A stretch of 64,000 bases of DNA, from NCBI RefSeq assembly GCF_018476645.1, contig NZ_JAHCTB010000006.1, forward strand, positions 62,001-126,000, read 5' to 3'. Numbering within the stretch: the first letter of the stretch is position 1; each line of letters starts with the position of its first letter. This document shows positions 8,742-17,189 of this stretch, one piece after another. Both the position numbers and the translations under genes were made by a program. Source of the stretch: Aequorivita echinoideorum (GTDB taxonomy: Bacteria > Bacteroidota > Bacteroidia > Flavobacteriales > Flavobacteriaceae). Below the pieces are notes generated by a model. It searched no databases. It had not been told where the DNA came from and saw only the letters and a list, made by a program, of their open reading frames with translations.

Positions 8742-9488
8742 TTATTTTAAAAAAATATCATTCGGGTAAACAACTTTCGTAAGAAACAATCCATTTGCTG
8801 GCGCGGATGCCCCAGCCTTTGCTCTATTTTTGCTTTCCAAAATCCGCTGAAAATCTTCTACAGTCTTTTTTCCATTACCAATATCCAGCAGCGTTCCCAC
8901 GATAGCGCGTACCATATTGCGCAAAAAACGATCTGCCGCAATGGTAAAAATAAGCTTATTATCCCGCGCTTCCCAATAAGCTTTTTCAATTGTGCAATAA
9001 TAGGTTTTCACATCGGTTTTTGACCTTGAAAAACATTGAAAATCCTTATGTCCCAATAACGTTTCACTGGCCTTATTCATAAGCTGGACATCTGGCGCGT
9101 TATTTATTTGAAACGAAAAATCCTCTGAAAATGGATCCTTCCGAAGCGAAATAATGTATTTATATTCTCGCTGAATGGCATCAAACCGAGCGTGTGCATC
9201 AGGTTTCATTTCAAAAATATTCCGAACCGCAATATCCTTGGGAAGAAATGAATTTATTCTGAAGGTAAAATCATCTTTGTTTTCAATCAAATTATAATCA
9301 AAATGCGCAAAAAGCTGTTTGGCATGTACTCCTGTATCTGTGCGTCCAGCGCCGGTAATTTTTATTTCAGTCCTCAAAAAAGTGGAAAGGGTTTCCTCTA
9401 GTGTTTGTTGCACACTTTTTTCGTTTGGTTGCCGTTGCCAACCACAGTAGTTTTTTCCATTGTATGCTATTTCGATAAAATACCGCAA
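8742..9488 (-). CDS. truA: tRNA pseudouridine(38-40) synthase
   Basis: Isomerises uridines 38-40 in the tRNA anticodon stem to pseudouridine. The catalytic aspartate lies in AGRTDTGVHAKQ, and the family motif RFDAIQREYKYII and FLRNMVRAIVGTL are present. The most natural start is a TTG at 9488 giving an N-terminus RYFIEIAYNGKNYCGWQ after the initiator, which begins exactly as TruA does; an upstream TTG at 9512 would add eight residues (PILKKKIL). This gives 248 residues. It is upstream of the ABC exporter on the minus strand and divergent from the phosphodiesterase gene. Confidence 0.95.
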   Translation of the reverse strand: MRYFIEIAYNGKNYCGWQRQPNEKSVQQTLEETLSTFLRTEIKITGAGRTDTGVHAKQLFAHFDYNLIENKDDFTFRINSFLPKDIAVRNIFEMKPDAHARFDAIQREYKYIISLRKDPFSEDFSFQINNAPDVQLMNKASETLLGHKDFQCFSRSKTDVKTYYCTIEKAYWEARDNKLIFTIAADRFLRNMVRAIVGTLLDIGNGKKTVEDFQRILESKNRAKAGASAPANGLFLTKVVYPNDIFLK

Positions 9489-9640
9489 AATTTTCTTTTT
9501 CAGAATTGGCAAAATTACAACTTACTTTAGGAGTTTCTGTGTTTTAAAGTTTAAATGTTTAGCTGGCCCGATGCAGTGAAATGATTGAAAATATTAAATA
9601 ACTTAGCACTTCAAATTATGCAAAAATCTAAAAATCCATT

Positions 9641-10132
9641 TTGAAAAAGATCCTTTTGCTTAGTGACACCCACGGATATATAGATGAAAAAATCCTGAAG
9701 CACGTTAAAAATGCGGATGAGGTTTGGCACGCAGGTGACATTGGCGAGCTCTCCGTTACGGATTCCATAAAAAAATTAAAGCCCCTTCGGGCGGTTTTCG
9801 GGAATATAGATGGCATGGATGCCCGGTCTGAATTTCCGTTGCACAATCGTTTTATGTGCGAAGGAATTGATGTTTGGATAACGCATATTGGCGGCTATCC
9901 CGGCAGATATAATCCTGCCATTAGGCAAGAAATCTATAGCAATCCGCCGAAAATTTTCATTTGTGGGCATTCCCATATTTTGAAAGTAATGCCAGATAAA
10001 ACTACGGGGCTGCTGCACCTTAACCCTGGTGCGGTGGGAAAACATGGATTTCATAAAGTACGCACCATGTTGCGTTTTGAGATTGATGACGAAAAAATAC
10101 AAAATCTGGAAGTAATTGAATTTGACAGATAA
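9641..10132 (+). CDS. YfcE/MJ0936-type metallophosphodiesterase
   Basis: A 163-residue cytoplasmic calcineurin-like phosphoesterase. The metal ligands are clear: SDTHG (D and H), WHAGDIG, FGNIDGMD and CGHSHILK, with the final LNPGAVGKHGF conserved in the YfcE family. Members hydrolyse phosphodiesters such as bis-pNPP in vitro; physiological substrates are mostly unknown. TTG at 9641 is the start, since it places KKILLLSDTHG directly after the initiator. It is divergent from truA and is followed by a strong hairpin shared with the convergent DUF4293 gene. Confidence 0.93.
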   Translation: MKKILLLSDTHGYIDEKILKHVKNADEVWHAGDIGELSVTDSIKKLKPLRAVFGNIDGMDARSEFPLHNRFMCEGIDVWITHIGGYPGRYNPAIRQEIYSNPPKIFICGHSHILKVMPDKTTGLLHLNPGAVGKHGFHKVRTMLRFEIDDEKIQNLEVIEFDR

Positions 10133-10158
10133 TTTTCTGACTAAAGGAAAAAAATCAA

Positions 10159-10192
10159 AAAACCCTCGAAGATGGCATTCTCCGAGGGTTTT
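10159..10192. terminator. Bidirectional intrinsic terminator between phosphodiesterase and DUF4293
   Basis: Perfect 10-bp inverted repeat (AAAACCCTCG and CGAGGGTTTT) with a 14-nt loop. A-tract on one side and T-tract on the other let it serve both the plus-strand phosphodiesterase gene and the minus-strand DUF4293 gene. Confidence 0.85.
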
Positions 10193-10214
10193 GCACTAAT
10201 ATACCAAGATTGGT

Positions 10215-10625
10215 TTACCGTAAACGATCAACAGATTTTACAAGGTCCTCATCCCTTTTTATGGCCTTATTGGCCAGCACTAAAAATACGATAGAAATGA
10301 TGGGAAGTAGCACCCCAATACCCTTCTCAGAAACTAAAGTTTCTCCGGATAAAGTAAGCGATCTGTAAACGAAAACTCCTAGTAATACAAAGTTTAATAT
10401 GATGTTTATACGATTAAGAACGAATTGTCTTTTACGTATTTTGAAACTTAAAGCCGATATAATAGCAAGCGCAATAGAACCAAAAACGAGACCAAAAACC
10501 ACGGGCTCATTTCGTTCAATTATAATAGCGCCATTGGAACCTTCAACGGTGGGAAACCATAAAAAAAGTGAGGCCATAACCATAGCCGAAATAATTAAAT
10601 AAATGGTCTGTATGCGCTGAATCAT
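10215..10625 (-). CDS. DUF4293 membrane protein
   Basis: A 136-residue protein with four hydrophobic helices (approximately residues 7-24, 43-60, 72-90 and 105-123) and a short charged C-terminus. The N-terminus MIQRIQTIYL and four-helix layout match DUF4293, a small Bacteroidota-restricted membrane family usually found next to rho, as here. Function unknown. Divergent from rho across a 198-bp intergenic region; a good promoter box for this gene lies 23 bp upstream of its ATG. Confidence 0.83.
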   Translation of the reverse strand: MIQRIQTIYLIISAMVMASLFLWFPTVEGSNGAIIIERNEPVVFGLVFGSIALAIISALSFKIRKRQFVLNRINIILNFVLLGVFVYRSLTLSGETLVSEKGIGVLLPIISIVFLVLANKAIKRDEDLVKSVDRLR

Positions 10626-10648
10626 TTGGTAATGCTTACAATTATTGG

Positions 10649-10656
10649 CAAAAATA
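10649..10656 (-). promoter_or_regulatory. Bacteroidota -7 box for the DUF4293 gene
   Basis: Read on the minus strand this is TATTTTTG, an exact match to the Bacteroidota -7 consensus TAnnTTTG. It would place transcription start about 15-20 nt before the ATG at 10625. I do not see a clear TTTG -33 box. Confidence 0.55.
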
Positions 10657-10722
10657 GTGTTTCTTTTTAATAAAAATAACGGTGGAATTTAATTTATTGT
10701 TGTATTATTGCAGTAACAGTTC

Positions 10723-10745
10723 GTAACCACCTCAATAGAGGTTAC
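10723..10745 (+). promoter_or_regulatory. Hairpin in the rho 5' leader
   Basis: GTAACC and GGTTAC form a 6-bp inverted repeat with an 11-nt loop that can also pair internally (CTC with GAG). It lies about 80 nt before the rho start codon. There is no T-tract, so it is not a terminator; rho genes are autoregulated in other bacteria, so a leader structure is plausible, but this is inference. Confidence 0.3.
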
Positions 10746-10823
10746 TTAGTCTTCGATTACATTTTTTTCAACTCTACCTTCTCAAAAGGATTATTATAGC
10801 AACATAAACCCATAGTATTTTAC

Positions 10824-12548
10824 ATGTTTGAAATTTCAGAATTAAAAAATAAAAAGCTGCCTGAGCTTCAGGAAATTGCGAAAGAACTTAACGTACCCAA
10901 GTACCGCACCCAGAAAAAATTAGACCTTGTTTATCAGATTCTTGACTACCAGGCTTCAAATCCAAAAGCGGTAAAGGCAATTACCAAAACTGATGATCAA
11001 TCTTCTACCCCATCAGAGGCAAAAACGGATACAAAATCTGCCGAAGTGAAAGATGCTTCAGAAAACAAATCAGATTCAAACCAGAAACAGAAAGGCAACA
11101 GAGAGCGTACTCCCAGAAGCAATGACAATAGGAATACAAAAACGCATTCTCCAAAACAACATCACGCTAAAAAAAGTGATGATGACAATCGTTCCAAAAA
11201 CGATTCAAAAAAGAACGAATTAAAAAATAACAGAGATAAAGGTAATTCCGGTCATAATGACAACCGTCATAAAAACCAGCGAAACGAGCATCGCAATGAC
11301 AATAATGGCAATGATAACCGCTCGAAAAACCAAAATAACAATCCACCAAACAAAGGAAAGGATAGCAACACCCACGACAACAAAAACGGAAATAAGGATT
11401 CCAGAAACCGTTACCGTGAGCCAGACTTCGAGTTTGATGGAATTATTGAAAGCGAAGGTGTGTTAGATATTATGCAGGATGGATATGGATTTTTGCGTTC
11501 CAGTGATTATAATTACCTCTCCTCTCCTGACGATATCTACGTTTCACAATCGCAAATCCGACTTTTTGGCTTAAAAACGGGAGACACTGTATTGGGTGAA
11601 GTCCGTCCACCGAAGGAAGGTGAAAAATACTTTCCGCTTATAAAAGTTAGTAAGATTAATGGGCTTAACCCCAATGTGGTCCGTGACCGCGTTGCTTTTG
11701 AGCATTTAACGCCCTTATTTCCGCAGGAAAAATTCAATCTTGCCGATAAGCAAAGTACAATCTCCACGAGAATTATTGATCTTTTTGCACCCATAGGCAA
11801 GGGTCAGCGCGGGATGATAGTATCCCAACCCAAAACTGGTAAAACCATGTTGCTTAAGGATATTGCCAACGCAATAGCTGCAAACCATCCAGAGGTTTAT
11901 CAAATTATTCTTTTAATTGATGAACGCCCTGAAGAAGTTACAGATATGCAGAGAAACGTTCGCGGCGAGGTTGTTGCCTCAACGTTTGATAAGGAAGCCA
12001 GCGAACACGTACGTGTGGCGAACATTGTGATTGACAAAGCCAAAAGACTTGTGGAATGTGGACACGATGTAGTAATTTTGCTCGATTCCATTACACGTTT
12101 GGCGCGCGCCTACAATACCGTGCAACCGGCTAGTGGTAAGATTTTAAGTGGTGGTGTGGATGCAAATGCGCTTCACAAACCGAAACGCTTTTTTGGTGCC
12201 GCGCGAAATATTGAAAATGGCGGATCGCTGAGTATTATTGCAACTGCTTTGACCGAAACCGGCTCAAAAATGGACGAGGTAATTTTTGAAGAGTTCAAAG
12301 GGACCGGAAATATGGAATTACAGTTGGATAGAAAGATTTCAAACCGAAGAATATTCCCAGCTATTGATCTTACCTCTTCAAGCACGCGTCGTGATGATTT
12401 GTTGCTGGATGAAAATGTTATCCAAAGAATGTGGGTTATGCGCAAATATCTAGCGGATATGAATCCCGTGGAAGCCATGGAATTCATTAATGATAGAATT
12501 AAACAGACTAAGAATAACGAGGAATTTCTGATTTCTATGAATGGGTAA
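10824..12548 (+). CDS. rho: Transcription termination factor Rho with long disordered insert
   Basis: Hexameric RNA-dependent ATPase that terminates transcription. The 574-residue protein begins with a Rho N-terminal helical domain ([19 protein letters not shown], residues 7-25), followed by about 145 residues of low-complexity sequence rich in Asn, Lys, Asp, Ser and His (about 50-195). The cold-shock-like RNA-binding domain follows ([16 protein letters not shown], near 212), then the ATPase with a Walker A ending GKT at 339-341, Walker [17 protein letters not shown] and Q/R-loop regions. E. coli Rho has 419 residues, so the insert accounts for most of the extra length. Followed by a strong terminator. 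Confidence 0.97.
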   Translation: MFEISELKNKKLPELQEIAKELNVPKYRTQKKLDLVYQILDYQASNPKAVKAITKTDDQSSTPSEAKTDTKSAEVKDASENKSDSNQKQKGNRERTPRSNDNRNTKTHSPKQHHAKKSDDDNRSKNDSKKNELKNNRDKGNSGHNDNRHKNQRNEHRNDNNGNDNRSKNQNNNPPNKGKDSNTHDNKNGNKDSRNRYREPDFEFDGIIESEGVLDIMQDGYGFLRSSDYNYLSSPDDIYVSQSQIRLFGLKTGDTVLGEVRPPKEGEKYFPLIKVSKINGLNPNVVRDRVAFEHLTPLFPQEKFNLADKQSTISTRIIDLFAPIGKGQRGMIVSQPKTGKTMLLKDIANAIAANHPEVYQIILLIDERPEEVTDMQRNVRGEVVASTFDKEASEHVRVANIVIDKAKRLVECGHDVVILLDSITRLARAYNTVQPASGKILSGGVDANALHKPKRFFGAARNIENGGSLSIIATALTETGSKMDEVIFEEFKGTGNMELQLDRKISNRRIFPAIDLTSSSTRRDDLLLDENVIQRMWVMRKYLADMNPVEAMEFINDRIKQTKNNEEFLISMNG

Positions 12549-12565
12549 AGTGATTAATTTCCTAT

Positions 12566-12606
12566 AATTGAAAAGCCCAAATGGATTCCATTTGGGCTTT
12601 TCAATT
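12566..12606 (+). terminator. rho terminator
   Basis: A near-continuous 20-bp inverted repeat (AATTGAAAAGCCCAAATGGA and its complement) starting 18 bp after the rho stop codon. GC core with A/T flanks gives a U-rich tail in both directions. Confidence 0.85.
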
Positions 12607-12642
12607 TATTTGTATCTTTTAATGTATAGATATTTCGAAATA

Positions 12643-12668
12643 AAAAACCGCGACAGTTGCCGCGGTTT
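12643..12668 (-). terminator. Terminator of the T9SS cargo gene
   Basis: AAACCGCG and CGCGGTTT form an 8-bp stem with an 8-nt loop, 22 bp beyond the stop of the minus-strand gene. On that strand the stem is followed by a T-run. Confidence 0.8.
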
Positions 12669-12689
12669 GTATAACATAAACAATGTTGA

Positions 12690-13535
12690 TTATTGCTTAA
12701 CTACTTTTTGAGTAAGTGTACCAGCGTTAGTTTCAACTTTCAACATATAGATCCCTTGAGAAAGGTTTGCAGTGTTGATAACACCGTTGTTGTAAGAAAC
12801 AGAAACTTGCTTACCAAGAACATCAAACATAGCTACATTTGAAACTTCTACTGAAGAAGGAACTTTCAAGTTAAGAACATCAGAAGTTGGGTTTGGATAA
12901 ACAGAAATTTGAGATAAAGTAAGATCATTAATACCAAGCTCAACATTTTCTCCAATAACATTCATAACGTAAAATTCATCTACGCCAGTTACACCACCTA
13001 CAGGAGTTGGCACCGCAACACTGCAGTCTGCAGATTGCAAATAACTAGGACCATTTTCTCCAGCCGCGTTTAAACCTGGAAAATAAGTTTCTCCAGTATT
13101 TGCTCCGCTATCGCCTGCACTTACTTCAAAAGCTACAATTGATCCTGCAGGAATAGTAGCGGTCATTGGAACGCTTATTAAACTTAAATCATCAGCAGAT
13201 GAAGATGTATGTGTCTCTGTAGCTATAAGAGTAAAAGTTGCTAGCGCTAAATTAATGTTATCAACAGTGTAAATGTTTAAAGTAATAACTTTACCATCAT
13301 CTGCAGAACCTTGTCCGTATTCAACAGAAGACACCTCGAAATTTCCAGTAACTCCAAAATCTGAGAGATCGTAAGCTCTATAAAAAGAATTCAAACGATA
13401 TTCACCTGACGTGCTACTCCAACAGGCAACACCTCCATCATCAACCGTAGTAGGATCAACAGATTGAGTCAAAGTTATTTGAGCAAATGACGCAACACTA
13501 ATAAAAAGTGCAACAATAAAAGTAATTTTTTTCAT
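12690..13535 (-). CDS. Secreted protein with T9SS type A C-terminal sorting domain
   Basis: A 281-residue extracellular protein. It has a signal peptide (MKKITFIVALFISVASFAQ, cleavage after about residue 18), a central beta-rich region with Thr, Ser and Asp-rich strands and no recognisable enzyme motif, and a C-terminal type A sorting domain from about residue 205: ISVYPNPTSDVLNLKVP, then LSQGIYMLKVETNAG and a final QKVVKQ. This targets it through the type IX secretion system to the surface or medium. The central region may be a carbohydrate-binding-like or jelly-roll fold, but I cannot assign it. It has its own promoter box and terminator, so it is monocistronic. Confidence 0.85.
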   Translation of the reverse strand: MKKITFIVALFISVASFAQITLTQSVDPTTVDDGGVACWSSTSGEYRLNSFYRAYDLSDFGVTGNFEVSSVEYGQGSADDGKVITLNIYTVDNINLALATFTLIATETHTSSSADDLSLISVPMTATIPAGSIVAFEVSAGDSGANTGETYFPGLNAAGENGPSYLQSADCSVAVPTPVGGVTGVDEFYVMNVIGENVELGINDLTLSQISVYPNPTSDVLNLKVPSSVEVSNVAMFDVLGKQVSVSYNNGVINTANLSQGIYMLKVETNAGTLTQKVVKQ

Positions 13536-13561
13536 TTTAAAAGGATTTAGATTAATAACGA

Positions 13562-13569
13562 CAAACTTA
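13562..13569 (-). promoter_or_regulatory. Bacteroidota -7 box for the T9SS cargo gene
   Basis: Minus-strand TAAGTTTG, an exact TAnnTTTG match, 27 bp upstream of the ATG at 13535, predicting a leader of about 20 nt. Confidence 0.55.
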
Positions 13570-13642
13570 AATAAGTTATTGAAAAAAACCTAAATTTATT
13601 TATTAAAATATGGAAATTGAAAAAACTCTTAACCTTAAAATT

Positions 13643-15373
13643 ATGCGGATTATTTCTATTCTATTCTTTATATTAAATACATTTACTTATTCCCAAATAA
13701 ATCAAACTAGTCAAACGAGATTTGATAAGAATCAAACATTTACATATGCCGAAATAATTGGTCATTACGAAAAAATATCATCAAAATACACTTCCATCTC
13801 AATTTATGAATTTGGTGAAACGGACAGCGGCAAACCGCTTCACGTCATCATTTTCAACCCCAATGAAAATTTATCTGCCAATTTTGAGGACTTCGACAAA
13901 AAAAACAAAAATCTTCTTTTAATAAATAATGGAATACATCCCGGCGAACCCGATGGGATTGAAGCTACATTGATGCTTTTCAGAAATTATGCTGAAGGGA
14001 AACTACGGCCTCCCAAAAACACTATTATTGCAACCATTCCTATATATAATGTGGGCGGGGCGCTCAACAGAAACAGCACAACACGTACAAACCAGAACGG
14101 CCCGGAGGAATACGGTTTTCGTGGCAATGCCAGAAATTACGACCTCAACCGGGATTTCATAAAAAATGACACAAAAAACGCTCGAGCTTTCGCCGAAATT
14201 TTTCACATATTGGATCCCGATTTATTCGTTGATAATCACGTGAGCAATGGTGCAGATTACCAATACGTATTGACACATTTATTTACCCAGCACAACAAAT
14301 TGGGAAATGAATTGGGAAAGTATCTTCACACCTCATTAATGCCTACGCTTGAAGATTCTTTAATGCAAAAAAACTGGGATATTACCCCATACGTGAACGT
14401 TTTTAATCAAGTGCCAGAGGTTGGTTTCACACAGTTTATGGATTCGCCCAGATATTCCACGGGGTATGCAACGCTCTTCAATACGCTGGGAATGATGGTG
14501 GAAACACATATGCTGAAACCCTACAAACAAAGAGCGGAAGGCACGTATGAGTTGATGAAAAGCTTCATAAATAGTGCTGATGCCGATGCAGAGAAAATAA
14601 AGACGCTTCGGAAGAAATCTTTTCTTAATTACGTAGCGGGCGCATATTATCCTATAAACTGGACTGTTGATAGCAGCAAAACTTCAATTCTGAATTTTAA
14701 AGGTTTTGAGGGAAAAATGGTTGAAAGCGAAGTAACTGGATTTCAACGGCTTAAATATTTTCGGGACAAACCGTTTACCAAAGAGGTGATGTATTACAAT
14801 TATTTTAAAGCGAAGGATTCGGTTACTATACCTTCGGCTTACATTATTCCGCAGGGGTACTGGAATGTTTTGGAACTTTTGAAATTGAATAAAATAGAAA
14901 TGAAGCAAGTTAAAAAAGATACTTCTATTAGGGCAGAAGTTTACAGAATAGCGAGCTTCGAAACCGTGAAAAATCCGTTTGAGGGGCATTATTTGCATTA
15001 CAATACGCAATTAACAAAAACGATGGAGAACGTGTTGGTGAAAAAAGGAGATTTTATTGTCGAAACAAATCAAAAAGGGTTTCGTTATCTATTGGAAACG
15101 TTGGAACCTTCCGCTACCGATTCATTTTTTAATTGGAATTTTTTTGATGCCATTTTACAGCAAAAGGAAGGTTTCTCTCCATATGTATGGGAAGATATGG
15201 CTGAGAGATTTTTAGCCGAAAATCCAGAAATTGAAAAAGAATTTGAAGCCAAAAAAGCTGCGGAGCCGGATTTTGCAAATAACTGGTATCTTCAGTTGGA
15301 TTGGATTCACAAAAAATCGCCTTATTACGAGAAGTCACACCTTCGTTATCCTATCGTTCGGGTGGGTGGTTAA
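13643..15373 (+). CDS. Secreted M14-family zinc carboxypeptidase
   Basis: A periplasmic or secreted metallopeptidase of the M14 group. I prefer ATG at 13643 because it starts directly with the signal peptide MRIISILFFILNTFTYSQ; the ATG at 13610 would put 11 extra residues in front. That gives 576 residues. The zinc motif HxxE is in NNGIHPGEPDG (about residues 94-104), the substrate-binding arginine region in GNARNYDLNRDFI, and the third zinc ligand likely in DLFVDNHVSNGADYQ. The catalytic Glu probably falls in the GMMVETHMLKPY segment. The last 39 bp overlap the convergent NUDIX gene. Confidence 0.88.
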   Translation: MRIISILFFILNTFTYSQINQTSQTRFDKNQTFTYAEIIGHYEKISSKYTSISIYEFGETDSGKPLHVIIFNPNENLSANFEDFDKKNKNLLLINNGIHPGEPDGIEATLMLFRNYAEGKLRPPKNTIIATIPIYNVGGALNRNSTTRTNQNGPEEYGFRGNARNYDLNRDFIKNDTKNARAFAEIFHILDPDLFVDNHVSNGADYQYVLTHLFTQHNKLGNELGKYLHTSLMPTLEDSLMQKNWDITPYVNVFNQVPEVGFTQFMDSPRYSTGYATLFNTLGMMVETHMLKPYKQRAEGTYELMKSFINSADADAEKIKTLRKKSFLNYVAGAYYPINWTVDSSKTSILNFKGFEGKMVESEVTGFQRLKYFRDKPFTKEVMYYNYFKAKDSVTIPSAYIIPQGYWNVLELLKLNKIEMKQVKKDTSIRAEVYRIASFETVKNPFEGHYLHYNTQLTKTMENVLVKKGDFIVETNQKGFRYLLETLEPSATDSFFNWNFFDAILQQKEGFSPYVWEDMAERFLAENPEIEKEFEAKKAAEPDFANNWYLQLDWIHKKSPYYEKSHLRYPIVRVGG

Positions 15374-15970
15374 ATATTCCTTCGGAAAAAGAAGTTTTAT
15401 ATTTTCGTAGGAATCCCTAAGGGCTTTTTGCGATTTTTCAAAATTTTTCCATTTCACCTTTTTAATCCCCTCCGAAGGTTCCGGGATAAGCGGCCCATCG
15501 TAATCGCTGAACATTTCGTACCAATATGTAATTTTAAGTCGGAACTTGTTGTTGCGGGTAAAAACGTGATAGGTCTTCATAATGAAATTTCTGATTTCAA
15601 GATCTTTCACACCAGTTTCTTCCATTACCTCGCGCAGAGCAGCTTCCTGGTGCGTTTCTCCCTTTTCAATCTTTCCTTTCGGGAGATCCCACTTTTTATT
15701 TCTTCGAATAAATAAAATTTCCTTTTTGCTGTTAATTACCATTCCGCCACCAGCTTCCACTACCTTTATTTTTTTCCGAAGAAAACGCTCCAGTTTTTCG
15801 GCATTTTTGTGGTACAGATTCACATAGAGCAACTCCCCATTATTTATTTTCTTCACCAACTTTTTGAAACGTGCTTTTTTTAAGGGAATGGTGGTATAGT
15901 GCTCGCCAATATTTTCTTCCGTGGAGAGAATGATTGGAATTTCTTTAACAAAAACTTTATACATTTGCAT
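15335..15970 (-). CDS. NUDIX hydrolase
   Basis: Hydrolyses a nucleoside diphosphate linked to another moiety. The Nudix box is canonical: G-x5-E-x7-REVMEETGV starting at GKIEKGE (about residue 95). The N-terminal 65 residues form an extra charged domain (KVFVKEIPIIL and KNAEKLERFLRKKIKVVEAGGG) typical of the flavobacterial protein next to pyrE. Two ATGs are possible, 15970 (MQMYKVF) and 15964 (MYKVF); a longer version starting at 15985 would run into pyrE. Divergent from pyrE with essentially no gap and overlapping the M14 gene by 39 bp at its 3' end. Substrate unknown. Confidence 0.9.
   Translation of the reverse strand: MQMYKVFVKEIPIILSTEENIGEHYTTIPLKKARFKKLVKKINNGELLYVNLYHKNAEKLERFLRKKIKVVEAGGGMVINSKKEILFIRRNKKWDLPKGKIEKGETHQEAALREVMEETGVKDLEIRNFIMKTYHVFTRNNKFRLKITYWYEMFSDYDGPLIPEPSEGIKKVKWKNFEKSQKALRDSYENIKLLFPKEYLTTHPNDRITKV
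15960..15967 (+). promoter_or_regulatory. Possible -7 box immediately before pyrE
   Basis: TACATTTG matches TAnnTTTG exactly and ends 4 bp before the pyrE ATG at 15972, so transcription from it would begin at or next to the start codon. No -33 TTTG is evident. It lies inside the start region of the divergent NUDIX gene. Confidence 0.35.
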
Positions 15971-15971
15971 A

Positions 15972-16613
15972 ATGATATTAAACAAAGAAACGGCACAAAA
16001 AACCGCTGAGTTGCTATTGCAAATTAATGCAATAAAATTGCAACCACAAAACCCATTTACGTGGGCATCTGGTTGGAAGTCTCCAATCTATTGCGATAAT
16101 CGCGTAACGCTCAGTTATCCCATCATCAGAAATTACATTCGGGAAACACTGGCAAAACAAGTGGAAGAAATTTATGGCAAACCTGAAATGATTGCAGGCG
16201 TTGCCACTGGCGCCATTGGCATAGGAGCTCTTGTGGCTGATTACCTAAATGTTCCCTTCTGCTATGTACGGCCCGAAGCCAAAGGCCACGGTCGCCAAAA
16301 TAAAATTGAGGGACATCTGGAAAAAGGCACCAATGTAATTGTAGTGGAAGATTTAATAAGCACTGGAAAAAGCAGTCTTCTTGCCGTGGATGCGCTTCAC
16401 GAAGCGGAAACCAATGTAAAGGGAATGGTCGCAATTTTCAGCTATGGATTTGAGGTAGCCCGTGAAAATTTTGCAAATGCGAAAGTCCAATTGAACACGT
16501 TAAGCAATTATGACATGCTTCTGGCGCAAGCCGAAAAATCCAATTATATCAATTCAACAGAGGCGAAATTACTGGCAGAATGGCGCAAAAACCCAGATAC
16601 GTGGGGACGTTGA
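15972..16613 (+). CDS. pyrE: Orotate phosphoribosyltransferase
   Basis: Transfers phosphoribosyl from PRPP to orotate in pyrimidine synthesis. From ATG 15972 the protein is 213 residues and begins MILNKETAQKTAELLLQINA as in other Bacteroidota PyrE; earlier in-frame starts lie inside the NUDIX gene. Key motifs: FTWASGWKSPIYCDNR, the type-I PRTase flexible loop KGHGRQNKIEG (with the catalytic Lys), and the PRPP motif VIVVEDLISTGKSS. Divergent with NUDIX and followed at its stop codon by a 7-bp tandem repeat. Confidence 0.97.
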   Translation: MILNKETAQKTAELLLQINAIKLQPQNPFTWASGWKSPIYCDNRVTLSYPIIRNYIRETLAKQVEEIYGKPEMIAGVATGAIGIGALVADYLNVPFCYVRPEAKGHGRQNKIEGHLEKGTNVIVVEDLISTGKSSLLAVDALHEAETNVKGMVAIFSYGFEVARENFANAKVQLNTLSNYDMLLAQAEKSNYINSTEAKLLAEWRKNPDTWGR

Positions 16614-16669
16614 TTGGCAATTAGCAATTAGCAATTAGCAATTAGCAATTAGCAATTAGCAATTAGCAA
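16614..16669 (+). repeat. 7-bp tandem repeat (TTAGCAA x8) directly after the pyrE stop
   Basis: One TTGGCAA followed by seven perfect TTAGCAA units, beginning at the base after the pyrE TGA. No coding potential. Confidence 0.95.
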
Positions 16670-16677
16670 AAATAAAA

Positions 16678-16787
16678 CCTTTTAAACTTTTAAACTTTTA
16701 AACTCATAACCTTTTAAACTCATAACCTTTTAAACTCATAACCTTTTAAACTTTTAAACCCATAAACTTTTAAATCCATAAACTTCA
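16678..16787 (+). repeat. Word repeat CCTTTTAAACTCATAA / CTTTTAAAC before the SRPBCC gene
   Basis: About 110 bp made of nine-base CTTTTAAAC words alternating with CATAA words; the 16-bp unit CCTTTTAAACTCATAA occurs three times in succession. It ends just before the SRPBCC start codon and therefore forms its entire leader. Confidence 0.9.
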
Positions 16788-16792
16788 AAACA

Positions 16793-17185
16793 ATGAAACT
16801 GAACAGCAAAAAAGTCACCGTTCAAAAATCCGCGAATGAGCTTTGCGATTATTTGGCAGATGTAAAGAATTTTGAAGGATTGATGCCTGAAAACATCAGC
16901 AAGTTTGAAGTTTTGAATGAACGTGCTTTCATCTTTGCTTTAAAGGGAATGCCCGAAATTGCTTTGGAAGTGAAAGAGATTGACAAACCAAACAAAGTGG
17001 TTTTAGGCGCCATGAGCGATAAAATTCCATTTGCCCTCACCGGTAATATTGAACCCGTTACGGAAAATTCATCAACTGTGGAGCTTTTGTTTGAAGGTGA
17101 ATTCAATGCGATGATGGCGATGATGGTAAAAGGGCCTATTTCCAAATTTATTGATACACTTTCAACCAATCTGGGGCAGCTTTAA
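16793..17185 (+). CDS. SRPBCC (START/Bet v 1-like) family protein
   Basis: A 130-residue single-domain cytoplasmic protein. The N-terminal strand KVTVQKSANELCDYLADVKNFEGLMPE and a C-terminal amphipathic helix (KGPISKFIDTLSTNLGQL) frame a seven-strand pattern typical of SRPBCC ligand-binding folds. Ligand unknown. In flavobacteria this gene is regularly found between pyrE and birA, as here. It is separated from pyrE by 179 bp of tandem word repeats and ends 4 bp from the convergent birA gene. Confidence 0.82.
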   Translation: MKLNSKKVTVQKSANELCDYLADVKNFEGLMPENISKFEVLNERAFIFALKGMPEIALEVKEIDKPNKVVLGAMSDKIPFALTGNIEPVTENSSTVELLFEGEFNAMMAMMVKGPISKFIDTLSTNLGQL

Positions 17186-17189
17186 TCTT

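Noticed and set aside
16614-16787. Repeat spacer after pyrE as an intrinsic terminator or insertion-sequence end
   Set aside because: There is no GC stem, no T-run after a hairpin, no inverted terminal repeats and no transposase gene.
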